DNA of 64,000 nt. It comes from Rubricoccus sp963708165 (GTDB taxonomy: Bacteria; Bacteroidota; Rhodothermia; Rhodothermales; Rubricoccaceae). The position numbers were made by a program, and so were the translations under genes. Of this stretch, positions 36,543 to 46,850 are shown in pieces; the first letter of the stretch is position 1; every line of letters starts with the position of its first letter. The DNA lies in NCBI GenBank assembly GCA_963708165.1, contig OY970187.1, positions 1,550,001-1,614,000 on the forward strand. Direction: 5' to 3'. The notes under the pieces are model-generated. The model worked only from the letters and a program-made list of their open reading frames with translations. It made no database searches and had not been told where the DNA came from.

Positions 36543-38637
36543 CTACTCGGCGGCAAGACGGGTGTGCTCCGCTGCGCGCGCCGGGTCGTCGAGGTGGAGA
36601 CGGTACAACTCGCTCAAATAAACGTGAGCACGCCGAATAGAGGGCTCCTGGGACAGTGCCACCTCGAATGCTTCGGCGGCTCGCTCGTGATTCCCGGTTC
36701 GCATCATCGCCTCCCCCAGATGAAAGTGAGCGGCTGGGTAGTGATAGAGCAACGATAGCGCGTCGAGGGCGCTCGCGGCGGCATCTTCTAGGCGGTCTTG
36801 CCGGAGAAGTGCGAGCGCCAAGCCCACGGTGCGCCGTTGCGCGGTCCGGATCTGCTGTAGAGCCGAGCGGAAGGAACCCTCGGCTTCCGTCCACCGGTGC
36901 GCGCGCAAAAGCGCTTCGCCGAGCCGTACGTCCAGCGTCGGCCGGTTCGGTGTGGTGACGGTCATCGCCCCCATCGTGTCGATCGCGTCATCGGTGCGGC
37001 CTTGCGCGAGCAGGATCTGAGCCCTGTAGTAGGCCAGTCCCGACTGGGTCCGCCTCCAGGCGCCGCTCTATGCTCGCCTTGCGCGAGGCGAGACGCTCCC
37101 GACGCTTCTCGGTAGATCCTGGCGGCTGAGACGTTTGTCCAGCGTCGCCACCTGGTGCGTAAGGCGCGCGACGCGGGCGTTCGCTGTGCGGGTGAGGATT
37201 TCGTCGGCTTCGGCGGCCTGCCCGAGCGCGAGCAGCGCACCGACGAGGTGCAGACCGTACCGCTCCGCCTCGGGATCGGCCTCGAAGATGGGCGTCAGCA
37301 CATCCACGGCCTCTTGCGTGCGCCCCCGGCTGAGATGCACCTGCGCGAGGTAGAACTGCGGACTCTCGAATCGTTCCATCCACATTCGACACCTGCGCCT
37401 CGTCCACGTAACCCAACTCGACGAGTTGCTTCATCGCTTGCTGCTCCGCCCACGGGCTGGAGCGCGTCTCGGCCGAGTGCATCCCGTCGTCCCCCGCGAT
37501 CTCCTCCCACGAGTCGATGTACGAAGCCTCTGGCGAGGTCTCAAAGGCCCCCACCATCGGCGTCCCGTCCATGTCGCGCCCGATGGGCAAGCCGTAGAGC
37601 GCCAGAAGCGTCGGCGTGATGTCGAGCAGGCTGGCGCCGTACACACGTTCGTCTTTTTTGAGACCCGGTCCAGCCATGACCACGATGCCGTATTCACGGT
37701 GCTCGTGAGCGGGCCCCGCAGGCTCCTCGGGAAGCGTATCGGGACGAAGATGGTCCGGGTGGAAGCCGTGATCCGACAGCAGCACGACGGTCACGTCGTC
37801 CCCAACGAGGTCGAGAATCCGGCCCAGCATCATGTCGTGGAACTGATACGCGGCATCCACAACGCCCTGAAACACCTCGAACTCCTCAGGGTCGATTCCC
37901 TTGCGATGCGGCGGCCGGTAGCGCATAAAACCGTGGCTGAAGTGATCCACGGTGTCCAGATAGACCCCCATAAAGTCCCACTCCGTGTGCTCCAGCAAAA
38001 AAGTCGTGGCCGCCTGAATCGAGGACGCCTCCGCGATCATCTTCGCGACGTGCCCGAACCCTTTGTGCTCTGGGGGAAGCCTGTGAGCTTCGCGGACGAA
38101 GGGAAGCATGTGCTGGGCCGTTAGCTCCGCTGGATGCACGCGAATGGACTCCAGCAGGCTCGCGTACTCCGGCGGGTGCACCGTTCCGTCTGCCATTGCA
38201 CTGGGCTCAAAGACAGGCCCTTTCACGCGATGGTAGAAGTCCGAAACCGATACGCCGTTGACCGGCTCAGCGGGATGGCTGGGCCACCATCCGACGAGGT
38301 TGGAGCGCAGACCGAGTTGATTCAAGATGTTCCAAACCGCCTTCACCTTTCGCGACGTGCCCAGAACGGGCTGCACGCGCGTGCCGTCCTGGCTGGGCTG
38401 CGTAAACCCCAGCACGCCGTGCTTGTCGGCCGTCTTGCCGGTCGCGATGCTCGTCCAGAGCATGGGCGAAAGCGGCGGGCTGAGCGTGGCGATGTTGCCC
38501 ATCACGCCGCGCTCGATGAGACCCTGGAGCGAGGGCATCAGCCCGGCATCGAGGAGCGGGTTGATGGTTTTCCAGTCGGCGCCGTCCCAGCCGATGAGGA
38601 GGACCTTCCGGGCGGGGTCGGGAGAAAAATCAGGCAC
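36543..38637 (-). pseudogene. Alkaline-phosphatase-superfamily phosphodiesterase with C-terminal TPRs, frameshifted
   Basis: From GTG 38637: metal-binding VLLIGWDGADWKTINPLL, the nucleophile region TLSPPLSPMLWTSIATGK, DTVDHFSHGFM, VVLLSDHGFHPDH and SLLDITPTLLALYGLP. These are type I phosphodiesterase/nucleotide pyrophosphatase motifs. After residue about 430 a TPR region follows in alternating frames (FYLAQVHLSRGRTQEAVDVL, then RLASRKASIERRLEADP, then VRLGEALLRAHRWTEAEGSF, ending in a helical repeat). Three one-base shifts, near 37390, 37110 and 37040, explain it; the span is one base too long. It overlaps the upstream sulfotransferase gene, so they form an operon. In other bacteria such AP-TPR proteins sit with sulfotransferase-like genes for modified glycans or lipids. 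Confidence 0.8.
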
Positions 38638-39403
38638 GTTCGCGGTGGAGAGAAGGATCGACGGCCGCTGCCATCGCCTCGGCATCGAGATCGCCGCCGA
38701 CGAACGCGGCGATGGCGCGGGCCTCTGGCGCCGGGTCAGCGACCACGTCGGCGTGGTCGACTTCGAGAAGGTGGACGTTGGGCTGAGACTCGGCCCACCG
38801 GCGCGCTGCGGCGAGGTGGTGGGTGTACGCCGAGCGAAGCACCGCGTCGTCGGCAACGGGGCGGCCAAGGCGACCGAGCATCCGGCGCTGCGAGCGCAAG
38901 ACCTCGTCGAGTGAACGCGTGAGCAGCACGACCCGGTAGGTGGGGCCGAGCGGCAAGAGCGGCAAAAGCGGCGCGACCACTTTGACGACGTGACCATCGG
39001 CCTCGCGCACCCACGATTTGTCGCGGGCGAGCGCTTTGACGCGCGCGTGCTCGTAGTAGCCGCGCGGGTTGCTGGGGTCTGCCTCTCGCGCGTCGTCCAC
39101 GAACGGTGTGCGTCCGCCAGAGACGAGCATCTGCATCAGCATCGACGTGCCCGAGCGCGGCAGGCCGGAGACGACGGTCAGTTCGATCTCCGCCAGAGGC
39201 TTGGCGGGACGTTCGGCCTCTGGCGACGTGCTCGCGCGGGCGTCGCGCTTCTGGCGTATCTGCTCGGCTGCGGCCTCGCGCTCGGCATCGAGCCAGGCGG
39301 TGCCGCGGGCGGCGCGCCACGCGACGAGGCCTCGGTAGCCGTAGGCGAGGAGGCCGAGCGAACCCTCGGCAGGAACGGATCGCAGTTCAGGATCGGAGGA
39401 CAT
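38630..39403 (-). CDS. Sulfotransferase family protein
   Basis: 257 residues from ATG 39403. The P-loop-like PAPS 5'-phosphosulfate-binding motif is VVSGLPRSGTSMLMQML, and the 3'-phosphate-binding region appears in TYRVVLLTRSLDEVLRSQRRML. Further conserved blocks: NPRGYYEHARVKAL and LLEVDHADVVADPAPEARAIAAFVG. It transfers sulfate from PAPS to an unknown acceptor, or may be a sulfotransferase-like protein of unrelated activity. The stop codon is inside the start region of the downstream phosphodiesterase-TPR gene (GTGCCTGA), implying translational coupling. Confidence 0.85.
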   Translation of the reverse strand: MSSDPELRSVPAEGSLGLLAYGYRGLVAWRAARGTAWLDAEREAAAEQIRQKRDARASTSPEAERPAKPLAEIELTVVSGLPRSGTSMLMQMLVSGGRTPFVDDAREADPSNPRGYYEHARVKALARDKSWVREADGHVVKVVAPLLPLLPLGPTYRVVLLTRSLDEVLRSQRRMLGRLGRPVADDAVLRSAYTHHLAAARRWAESQPNVHLLEVDHADVVADPAPEARAIAAFVGGDLDAEAMAAAVDPSLHRERA

Positions 39404-39507
39404 AGGGTCTGCGGCGTGGGCCGAGAAGGTACCGAGGGCAGCGGCGCGGTTGCGGTCGCCTCTGGCGGTACCGCGCCTCTCCTCTCGCGCCAGAGGCGTG
39501 CTTGCGC

Positions 39508-40878
39508 CTACGCCGTGGCCGCCAGAGGCGCCGCTCGCGCAGGCAAGCCTCTGGCGAGAACGAGCAGGACCACGCCCACACCCGCCACGAGCCAGAAACC
39601 CGTCCGGTAGCCCGCCTCTGGCGTGACCGCCGAGGCCGAGGCCGCGCCCAGCAGCGCCGCGCCGACGAGCTGCCCGACCGAGATAAAGAGCGTGGACAGC
39701 CCCTGCGCGACCGTCCGCTCCTCGACCGCCGATTCCGAGAGCAGGATGTAGCTCAGCGACGAGCCCAAAATCCCCGCCAGGCCCAGCCCGAGCGCGACCG
39801 TGCCCGCGATGTGGATGCCCAGGCCCGGTGCGACCGCCACGGTCACCAGCCCGGCCACGACCAGCACCATCGCGCCCGTCACGACGGGCCGCGGACCGAC
39901 GCGGTCGAGCATTCGTCCCGCCAGAGGCGAGCCGACGGTCACGCCGAGCACGAGCGGCAACAAGAGGTACGAGCCCGCCGATTCGCTCACGCCGAACGCT
40001 TCGACGGCGTAGGCGGAGAGGAATACAAACGTCGCCTCCGAAAGCCCCGCGCCGATGGCGAGGCCGCACGCGATGAGAACCGGCCGCCGCGCAACCAAAG
40101 CGGGCCGGATCAGCGGCGCCTCGGCCCGGCGCTCGATCCACACGAACAGCGGCAGCAGGACCGCCGTCAGCGCCAGAGGCCCCCAGATCGTGGGCCTCGC
40201 GAGGCTCGCGCCCAGCGCCTCCACGTCCAGCCCGCCCAGGCCTGCCACGAGCGAGCCCAGGAGCACCGTCAGCACGACCAGGCCTCTGGCGTCGAGCGGG
40301 CGCGGAGCGTCGGCGCGCGTGTTGGGAAGGGTGCGCGCGCTCAGCACGAACACGACCGCCGCCAGAGGCAGCGAGATCGCGAAGAGGTGGCGCCATGTGG
40401 CGATGCCCAGCACGATGCCGCCCATCGCGGGACCGATGAGAAACGCGAGGCCGAAGACGGCGCCGAGCAGCCCTAGCGCGCGCCCGCGCGTGGCCTCGGG
40501 AAACGTGTCGCCCACGACGGCCGTGGCGACGGGGAAGATGCCGCTGGCGCCCAGCCCCTGGATCACGCGGCCCGCCAGAAGCACGCCGAACGACGGCGCG
40601 AGCACGACCACGAGCGTGCCCAGCGCGAACAGCGCCACATCCGCGAGGTACACCGTGCGGCGCCCCAGCCGGTCGCTGAGCGCTGCCATCACGGGCAGCC
40701 CCGCGAGGTTGGCGAGCACGAACGCCGTAAACACCCAGCCGACGCCTCTGGCGTCCAGCCCGAAAGCCTCGCGCAGGGCGGGCAGCGCCGGGCCGACAAT
40801 CGCGATATCCAACGCCGCCAGAAGCGTCCCGAGAAACAGGACGCCGAGCAAGCGGCGAGGGGGAGCGGGTGTGTTCAC
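39508..40878 (-). CDS. MFS drug/metabolite exporter
   Basis: 456 residues from GTG 40878. A major facilitator with twelve or more helices: LGVLFLGTLLAALDIAIVGPALPAL as helix 1, the loop 2-3 signature MAALSDRLGRRTVYLADV, and the antiporter-type motif C region GLLGAVFGLAFLIGPAMGG in helix 5. This points to proton-driven export, as in EmrB/QacA or Bcr-like pumps. Substrate unknown. It is divergent to the MerR-like regulator gene (41071), separated by about 190 bp, which makes control by that regulator possible. Confidence 0.88.
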   Translation of the reverse strand: MNTPAPPRRLLGVLFLGTLLAALDIAIVGPALPALREAFGLDARGVGWVFTAFVLANLAGLPVMAALSDRLGRRTVYLADVALFALGTLVVVLAPSFGVLLAGRVIQGLGASGIFPVATAVVGDTFPEATRGRALGLLGAVFGLAFLIGPAMGGIVLGIATWRHLFAISLPLAAVVFVLSARTLPNTRADAPRPLDARGLVVLTVLLGSLVAGLGGLDVEALGASLARPTIWGPLALTAVLLPLFVWIERRAEAPLIRPALVARRPVLIACGLAIGAGLSEATFVFLSAYAVEAFGVSESAGSYLLLPLVLGVTVGSPLAGRMLDRVGPRPVVTGAMVLVVAGLVTVAVAPGLGIHIAGTVALGLGLAGILGSSLSYILLSESAVEERTVAQGLSTLFISVGQLVGAALLGAASASAVTPEAGYRTGFWLVAGVGVVLLVLARGLPARAAPLAATA

Positions 40879-41070
40879 AGGAGGTTGGACGCCGAGGCTT
40901 CTGGCGCCAGAGGCCGTACCCCAGATTGCCGGGGTGCGGGCCGAGTCTAGCGCCTCTGGCGAGAGCGAATAGCGCCAGAGGCCGCGCAAGGTTGCCGACT
41001 CTCTGCCTCTTCACGAAACCGAGGTTTGCCCAGGTTGTACCCTTCCAACACCGCACCGAACCCGGGCATC

Positions 41071-41727
41071 GTGACCTCCTCAGACCTTCTCACTGTCAAG
41101 CAGGCCGCCGACGTGATCGGCGTCCACATCGACACCATTCGGCGGTGGACAGACGAGGGACGGCTTCCCGAGACGCGCACGCCCGGCGGCCACCGGCGCA
41201 TCCCGCGCGACGCCGCCGAGGCCATGCGCGAGACGGCGAGCAAAGGCGGCAAACAGCCTCTGGCGGGAGGCCTTCCCGAGACCGACAACCCGGCCGACCG
41301 CGCATGGGCGCAGCACGCCGTGGTGCACACGCGCTACGAACTCAGCGCGACACCCTCGAATTGGAGCGACGCGCTCACGGACGCCGACAAGCAGCAGAGC
41401 CGCGAGAACGGACGCCGCCTCATGGGCCTCCTCCTCCAGTACGTGTCCGGCACGACCGACGACGCCACGCTCTGGCCCGAAGTCGGTCGCCTCACGCGCA
41501 ACTACGCGCGCAAGCTCAAAAGCCGCGGCGTGCCCTTCACGGACGCGCTCAAGGCCACGCATTTCTTCCGCGACGTGCTCTCCGAGTCCACCGCGTACTA
41601 CCCCCACCTCAGCGAGCAGCCGGTCACCGATCAGGTCGCGCTCGTCCGCAAGGTCAACACGTTCACGAACGAGGTGCAGCTCGCCATCGCGGACGCCTAC
41701 GACCGCGCTCTCCCCGAGCCCGACTAG
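41071..41727 (+). CDS. MerR/excisionase-type DNA-binding regulator with helical sensor domain
   Basis: 218 residues from GTG 41071; ATG 41026 is an alternative. The N-terminal winged-helix is DLLTVKQAADVIGVHIDTIRRWTDEGRLPETRTPGGHRRIP, matching the HTH_17/BldC/MerR pattern including the RTPGGHRR wing. A linker leads to an all-helical C-terminal domain (QQSRENGRRLMGLLLQYVSG to ATLWPEVGRLTRNYARKLKSRG, ending FTNEVQLAIADAYDRAL) that resembles RsbR-type N-terminal sensor domains; that likeness is weak. No metal-binding cysteines are visible, so it is not a classical MerR metal sensor. It sits between the MFS gene and the haem-uptake genes. Confidence 0.72.
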   Translation: MTSSDLLTVKQAADVIGVHIDTIRRWTDEGRLPETRTPGGHRRIPRDAAEAMRETASKGGKQPLAGGLPETDNPADRAWAQHAVVHTRYELSATPSNWSDALTDADKQQSRENGRRLMGLLLQYVSGTTDDATLWPEVGRLTRNYARKLKSRGVPFTDALKATHFFRDVLSESTAYYPHLSEQPVTDQVALVRKVNTFTNEVQLAIADAYDRALPEPD

Positions 41728-41897
41728 CCGCCGCCCAGGTCGCCTCTGGCGGTCTCGGTAACGGTCTACCTGTTGGCTCTCATCACACCTGTCATGTCCG
41801 CGCGTCCCGCGCCAGAGGCCCCGGCCTCTTCTGCTCCCCGCCCCTCCGCGCCTCTGGCGCCAGAGGTGCGGCCAACTGCACTCCCCTCCTACAACGC

Positions 41898-42063
41898 CGT
41901 CCTCGCGAACGCGGGGACCCAGAGTAACGGTTACAAGGGTTCGACCAGATCTGTCTCCTCCAGAGAGGGAGGTCACCCGACGATGCCGCGCTCCCTGGGC
42001 GTCTGCATTCCAAACACCCGACAGCGCTCGTCACTCTGGATTCCCGCGTTCGCGGGAATGACG
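41898..42063. repeat. REPIN/MITE-like element with inverted CGTCATTCCCGCG ends
   Basis: The left arm begins CGTCCTCGCGAACGCGGGGA and ends CCCAGAGT. The right arm (42033-42063), read on the other strand, is CGTCATTCCCGCGAACGCGG then GAATCCAGAGT. The two are imperfect inverted copies enclosing about 110 bp. The same family recurs at 50304-50458. Such REP-type palindromes are widespread in bacteria. The right arm supplies an ATG at 42058 that is in frame with the next gene. The rest of the 41728-42093 gap holds motif copies and no recognisable gene. Confidence 0.82.
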
Positions 42064-42093
42064 GCTGAAGGGAAGGAAACAGAGCGGAGCGTT

Positions 42094-44470
42094 GTGGCAG
42101 TGGCAGGCTTCTGGCGAGGCCTCGCAGCTCTCGCGGTTGTGTGCCTTGCGCTCTTCGCGCCAGAGGCCCACGCGCAGGACGCGACCGTCTCGGGCGTCGT
42201 CACGTCGGAGGGCCAGCCGGTGCCTCTCGCGGCGGTCCGGCTGCTGGGAACGGAGCGCGGGACCGCCGCGGACGCCAGCGGCCAGTTCTCGCTCGCGGTC
42301 GAGCCCGGCGCGTTCACGCTAGAGGTCTCATCGGTCGGCTTCCAGACCACGCGGCGCTCGGGCACTGCAGCCTCTGGCGAGACGCTGCGGCTCGCCATTC
42401 GCCTCGCGCCAGAGGCCATCCGCGCGCGCGATGTGGTGGTCACCGCGGCGCGGCGCGAGCAGGTGCTGGAAGACGTGGCCGTGCCCACGACCATCGTGAG
42501 CGGCGAGACCATCGAGCGCGATGGCTCGCTGCGGCTCTCGGACGTGCTCGAATCCGTGCCCGGCATCGTGCTCGGCGCCGACTTCGGCGCTGGCGTGCAG
42601 CTTCAGGGCCTCGACCCGGACTACACGCTCGTCCTCATCGACGGCGAGCCCGTTGTGGGCCGCACGGCAGGCGTGCTGGACCTGGACCGCATTTCGGTGG
42701 CGGGCGTCGAGCGCGTCGAGATCGTGCGCGGGCCGTCGTCGTCGCTCTACGGCAGCGAGGCGCTGGCAGGCGTCATCAACATCGTGACGCGCGTGCCGCG
42801 CGAGAACAGCGTGCGTCTGCAGGCGCGCTACGGCTCCTTTGGTACCACCTCGCTCACGACGGAGCTCGAAGGCAGCGTGCCTCTGGCGGAGACCAGCCGC
42901 ATCGGCGCGCGGTTGGTGCTGGACGGGTACGGGTCGGACGGCTACGACCTCGCGCCCGATGAGTACGGCCAGACCGCGCCCGGCTTCCAGGATGGCACCG
43001 CGGACCTCCGCGTTATCGGCACGTTTTCGGATCGCACCGAAATGCGTCTGGGCGGTCGCCTCGGAATCGGGGACCAGACGCAGAGTTACCTCTTCGAAGA
43101 CGCCCAGGGCGCACTCGACGAGATCGACCAGACGGAGGCACGGACCGATTGGAGCGCCAGAGGCAGCCTCCGCCACTCCCTCTCCGACTGGCTCGTCGCC
43201 AGAGGCTCGGCCTACGCGACCGGCTACCGGCTGGATACCGAGGTGCGCCGCCAGGCCAACGGCGAGCTGACCTACGACGATGTGTTCGACCAGCGCCTCT
43301 GGCGTGGCGAGGCGCAACTGGACGCGCTGTGGAGCGCGCAGCACCGCACGCTCGCGGGCGCAGGCGCTACGCGCGACGACCTGGCCGGCGGCCGCTACGG
43401 CTCCGCCTCGGCCGATGGCGATCCCAGCGCGACGACGCTCTTCGGCTTTGTGCAGCACGAGTGGGCGCCCTCGCGCACGCTGGACGTGACCGCGAGCGCG
43501 CGCCTGGACTCCCACTCCGACTTCGGCTCGCGCCTGAGCCCCAAGCTGGCCGCGCTCGTCCGCCCAGGAGGACCCGATGGCCTCTGGCGCCTGCGCGCGA
43601 GCGTCGGCAGCGGCTTCAAGGCGCCCGACCCGCGGCAGCTCTACCTCTCGTTTACCAACGCCGTCGGTGGCTACGAGATCTTTGGCGCCACGCGCGTGGC
43701 CGAGGGCTTGGACCGCCTGGAGCAAAACGGCCGGCTGGGGCAGCGCTACGTGGACGTGTCGTTTCTCGAAGCCATCGCGCCCGAGACCTCGCTCTCGTTC
43801 GACGCCGAGGTGGAGACGACGCTCGCCAGAGGCGTGATCGGGGACGGCGTTCGCGTCACGCTGGGCGGCTTCCGCACCAACGTGAGCGGCCTCATCGACG
43901 TGCAGCCGGTGGCCGAGTTGGCCTCTGGCGGACCCGTCTTCAGCTACGTCAACCTGGGCCGCGTGCGGACCGAGGGCGTCACCGCCGACCTCTCGTCTGC
44001 GCTCTCGCCCAGCCTGAACGTGTCCGTCGGCTACCAGTGGCTGCGCTCGCGCGACCGCGACGTGGCGGACGAGATCGCCGGCGGTTCGGTCTTCGAGCGG
44101 ACCGAGAGCGGGCGCGACGTGCGTCTCACGCTCGGCGACTACGCCAACCTTTTCGGCCGCTCCACGCACACCGCCACGGCGCGCGTCGTCGCGCGGCCGG
44201 GTGCGGGCCTCACGCTATCCGCGATTGGCCGCGTGCGCAGCCGCTACGGCCAGCGCGACCTGGACGGCAACTCTATTCCCAACGGCGACCGCGAGTTCGT
44301 GCCCGCGACCGCGCTTCTCGACCTCACGCTGGGCCGCGACTGGCGTGCGGGCGTCTCGCGCGCTCACCACGCGCGTGGGCGTCCAGAACGTGTTCGGCAC
44401 CACGCGGCCGGTTCTCGTGCCCTCGCTCGCCGGGCGGCGCCTCTGGGCGTCGGTCGCGATGCGCCTCTAA
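42094..44470 (+). pseudogene. TonB-dependent haem/iron receptor (HmuR-like), C-terminal one-base frameshift
   Basis: Start taken at GTG 42094 (VAVAGFWRGLAALAVVCLAL, signal peptide); ATG 42058 inside the repeat element is an alternative. A carboxypeptidase-like domain (SGVVTSEGQPVPLAAVRLLG) is followed by a plug: VVVTAARREQVLEDVAVPTTIV, DVLESVPGIVLGADFGAGVQLQ, VEIVRGPSSSLYGSEALAGVINIVT. This plug is typical of BtuB/HmuR-type receptors. The barrel ends in a second frame with TRVGVQNVFGTTRPVLVP and LWASVAMRL. One extra base near 44357 accounts for it (WRAGV then RALTTRVG). An HmuY-like lipoprotein gene follows, which supports haem uptake. Confidence 0.85.
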
Positions 44471-44608
44471 CTCCTCGCCAGAGGCGCGCCGCACCCACGC
44501 GGAGCGCGAGGCCTCTGGCGACCCCGATTTTCTTCAACCGCGGCACGGCGCCAGAGGCTTCACACCCTCCGCCTCTGGCGAGACGACCGCACCCACCACA
44601 TCACTCTG

Positions 44609-45328
44609 ATGATCCGTAGTAGCCTTTTCGTCGCACTTCTGGCCTTCACCCTCGCGGCCTGCGACTCCAACGACCCTGTCGATCCCATCGACGAGGTTCG
44701 CATCGAAACCAACACTGTCACAGATCTCGCCGCCGACCCGGCGTGCGAGACAACACCACCGGACAAGTCGCCGACACCGGCCGGTACACGCTCTACTCAC
44801 TTCGCGACGGCGAGATTGTGCTCTCCTACGACGAGGAGGACCGCTCCGACTCCACTCTCTACCGCCTGGGATATCGGTTTCAACAAGGCTCGACGATCAT
44901 CGTCAACGGCGGCACGAGCGGCCCTGGCATGGGCGCCGCGCTCATCCTGGAAGAGGCGTTCGACGACGTGACCGAGGTCTCGTCCTCGACCACGCTCCGC
45001 GTCGACGGCTCCGCCGACTGCCCGGCCGTCAACACCCCCGGCGGCACGTTCCCCGGCACGCCTCTGGCGGTCTGCACGGGCAGCGGCAACGGCTGGTACA
45101 CCTACGTCCCGTTCCCGTCAGAGCGGTGGCTACTTGGTCCCTACACCAGGCCGCACGCTCGTCGTCCGCACCGCCGATGGTGAGGGCTACGCCAAGATCC
45201 GCTTCCAGAGCTACTACCAGGGCGCACCCGAGGCTTCGGCCATCACGTTCACCACGCCCGGCCGCTACTTCACGTTCGACTACGCGCTGAACGAGAACGG
45301 CCGCAGCTTCGTCGCGACGGACAACTAG
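44609..45328 (+). pseudogene. HmuY-family haem-binding lipoprotein, two frameshifts
   Basis: Lipoprotein signal MIRSSLFVALLAFTLAAC. The first frame ends near 44738 (DLAADPA) and continues in a second with VRDNTTGQVADTGRYTLYSL, then INGG-like IIVNGGTSGPGMG, then CTGSGNGWYTYVPFP. Near 45120 the frame returns to the first with LVPTPGRTLVVRTADGEGYAKIRF and ends FTFDYALNENGRSF. The two shifts cancel (720 bases in total). The GxGNGWYTY / PGRTLVVRTADGxGYAK pattern is the HmuY fold, a haem-scavenging surface lipoprotein that passes haem to an HmuR receptor. It lies directly downstream of such a receptor. A complete paralogue is at 46851. Confidence 0.78.
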
Positions 45329-45368
45329 TCTCGCCAGAGGACCTCTCTCGCCAGAGGCTCGTCCCGCT

Positions 45369-45402
45369 CGGGGCGTCTGCGTTCGCGCGGGCGCCCCGTT
45401 TC
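45369..45402 (+). terminator. Probable terminator of the haem-uptake genes
   Basis: CGGGGCG pairs with CGCCCCG around a GC-rich loop that can itself pair (GCGTTCGC), followed by TTTCT. Forty bases after the HmuY-like stop codon. Confidence 0.6.
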
Positions 45403-45406
45403 TGTG

Positions 45407-45424
45407 GCCTCTGGCGCCAGAGGC
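45407..45424. repeat. 18-bp motif palindrome downstream of the terminator
   Basis: Perfect GCCTCTGGCGCCAGAGGC; the adjacent 45425-45460 segment is an 18-bp unit, TGGGTCTCGCCAGAGGCG, present twice in tandem. Confidence 0.95.
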
Positions 45425-45460
45425 TGGGTCTCGCCAGAGGCGTGGGTCTCGCCAGAGGCG

Positions 45461-45864
45461 TCGGGCGGGACGCTGTGCTCGGCGGGTAGAACCCCCCGAG
45501 AACGCTCGGGTCAGTGCCCGGGTCTGACGCCAGAGGCTGGGTGAGGCATCGCGCGCTGGACCGTCTGTGCAGGGTCGCGTTCTCTGTCCCCCTCAAGAGC
45601 GGGGACAGTTCAGACCTAGCCCCTGGTGAGACAGCAAGCCATCTCGTTTCGCGATCTGACCGCAGTGTGGATTGTCCCCCTGTGTAGGGAGACAGAGGAT
45701 GCGACACTCTCAAACCTGCTCGTGCCTGGAAGGGCCGCGCCGCGCCAGAGGCTCATCAGCGCGCCGGCCGGAGCATCCTCGGGGGGTTCCAGCCGAGCAC
45801 AGCGCCCAGCCTCTGGCGCCGGCACACAGCCGGAGTCAATTCGCCATGGCCGCTCCGCCAGAGG
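45461..45864. other. Non-coding region with several small palindromes
   Basis: No gene seen. It contains GTCAGTGCCCGGGTCTGAC (45509-45527), the hairpin CTGTCCCC...GGGGACAG (45584-45608) and the related TGTCCCCCTGTGTAGGGAGACA (45673-45694), plus motif copies. The two GTCCCC hairpins look like ends of a degraded small element. Confidence 0.6.
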
Positions 45865-46788
45865 CTAGAGCGCGTCCAGGAACGCGAGGTAGCGCGCCGC
45901 GGCGGCCTTCGGGTCCTCGAACATGGGCACGTGTCCCGTATCCGGCATCCGGTGGACGGTCGCGCCGGGGATGGCTTCGGCGAGCGTCGCCGCGCCCGAG
46001 GGGTGCAGCACACGGTCGTCGGCGCCCCAGGTGACGAGCGTGGGCACGCGCAGATCGCGCAACAGCTCCTCTGTAGACGGACTGCTGGCGAAGCCCCAGC
46101 TCATCGTCGCGAAGATCTCCCGGTTGAGGTCGTAGTCGACGGCGTTCTCGGCCGCGAGCACGCGCAGCGCGAGGCTGGGAATCTTGGGCGGGCGGCTCAT
46201 GGTGAACGCGACCGTTTCGGCGTATTCCTCGGGTGTGCGCCCGAACAGCGGAATGCCTTCGCCCGCGAGCAGCCCCTCGATCATTTCGCTCGGCTTCTCG
46301 CCCTCGGTCCCGGCGGGCGCCAGAAGCCACAGCGAGTGCAGGCGGTCGGGGTGCCGCGCCGCGACCTCGGCGACGACGCGCCCTCCCATCGACTGGCCCA
46401 CCAGGTGAAAGCGGTCGAGACCCAGCGCGTCTGCGATCGCGATCACGTTTTCGCCCTGCGCCTCCATCGAGTAGTCGGCCTCTGGCGAGCGGTCGCTCTC
46501 GCCAAAGCCCGGCAGGTCCGGCACGATGGCGCGCAGCCGTCCCGCCAGAGGTTTGACGAGGTGCGGCCAGTGGTCTTTGCTCGCGCCGATGCCGTGGATG
46601 AACAGCACCGGCGGGCGCGCGTCGCCCTGGCCCGAATCGGTCTCGCCGGAGTCGCCGTCGTAGTAGACGATCTCGCGGCCGTCGGGCAGCGTGAGCGTGC
46701 GCTGCGAGAGGCGCGCCGCGGCGCGGGCGGCCTGGCGGGCGCGGCGCACGGCCAGCACGACGGGATCGAGGCGGGAGAGCAGACCCAT
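45865..46788 (-). CDS. Alpha/beta hydrolase
   Basis: 307 residues. Oxyanion region PPVLFIHGIGASKDHWPHLV, LPGFGESDRS, nucleophile elbow LVGQSMGGRVVAEVA, catalytic acid in VTWGADDRVLHP and His in MPDTGHVPMFEDP: a complete catalytic triad of the alpha/beta-hydrolase fold (epoxide hydrolase/esterase-like branch). Cytoplasmic; the first 25 residues are basic and amphipathic. Substrate unknown. Motif copies are limited to loops. Confidence 0.9.
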   Translation of the reverse strand: MGLLSRLDPVVLAVRRARQAARAAARLSQRTLTLPDGREIVYYDGDSGETDSGQGDARPPVLFIHGIGASKDHWPHLVKPLAGRLRAIVPDLPGFGESDRSPEADYSMEAQGENVIAIADALGLDRFHLVGQSMGGRVVAEVAARHPDRLHSLWLLAPAGTEGEKPSEMIEGLLAGEGIPLFGRTPEEYAETVAFTMSRPPKIPSLALRVLAAENAVDYDLNREIFATMSWGFASSPSTEELLRDLRVPTLVTWGADDRVLHPSGAATLAEAIPGATVHRMPDTGHVPMFEDPKAAAARYLAFLDAL

Positions 46789-46850
46789 AGCGGAAGCAGT
46801 CGGTGTGGCGCGGCGGGAGGTATCGGTCTCAGGCCGAACAGCACCAGAGG

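Noticed and set aside
20620..45328. Programmed ribosomal frameshifting for the split genes
   Set aside because: The breaks have no shared slippery heptamer and fall at different places in unrelated genes, so independent indels are more likely.
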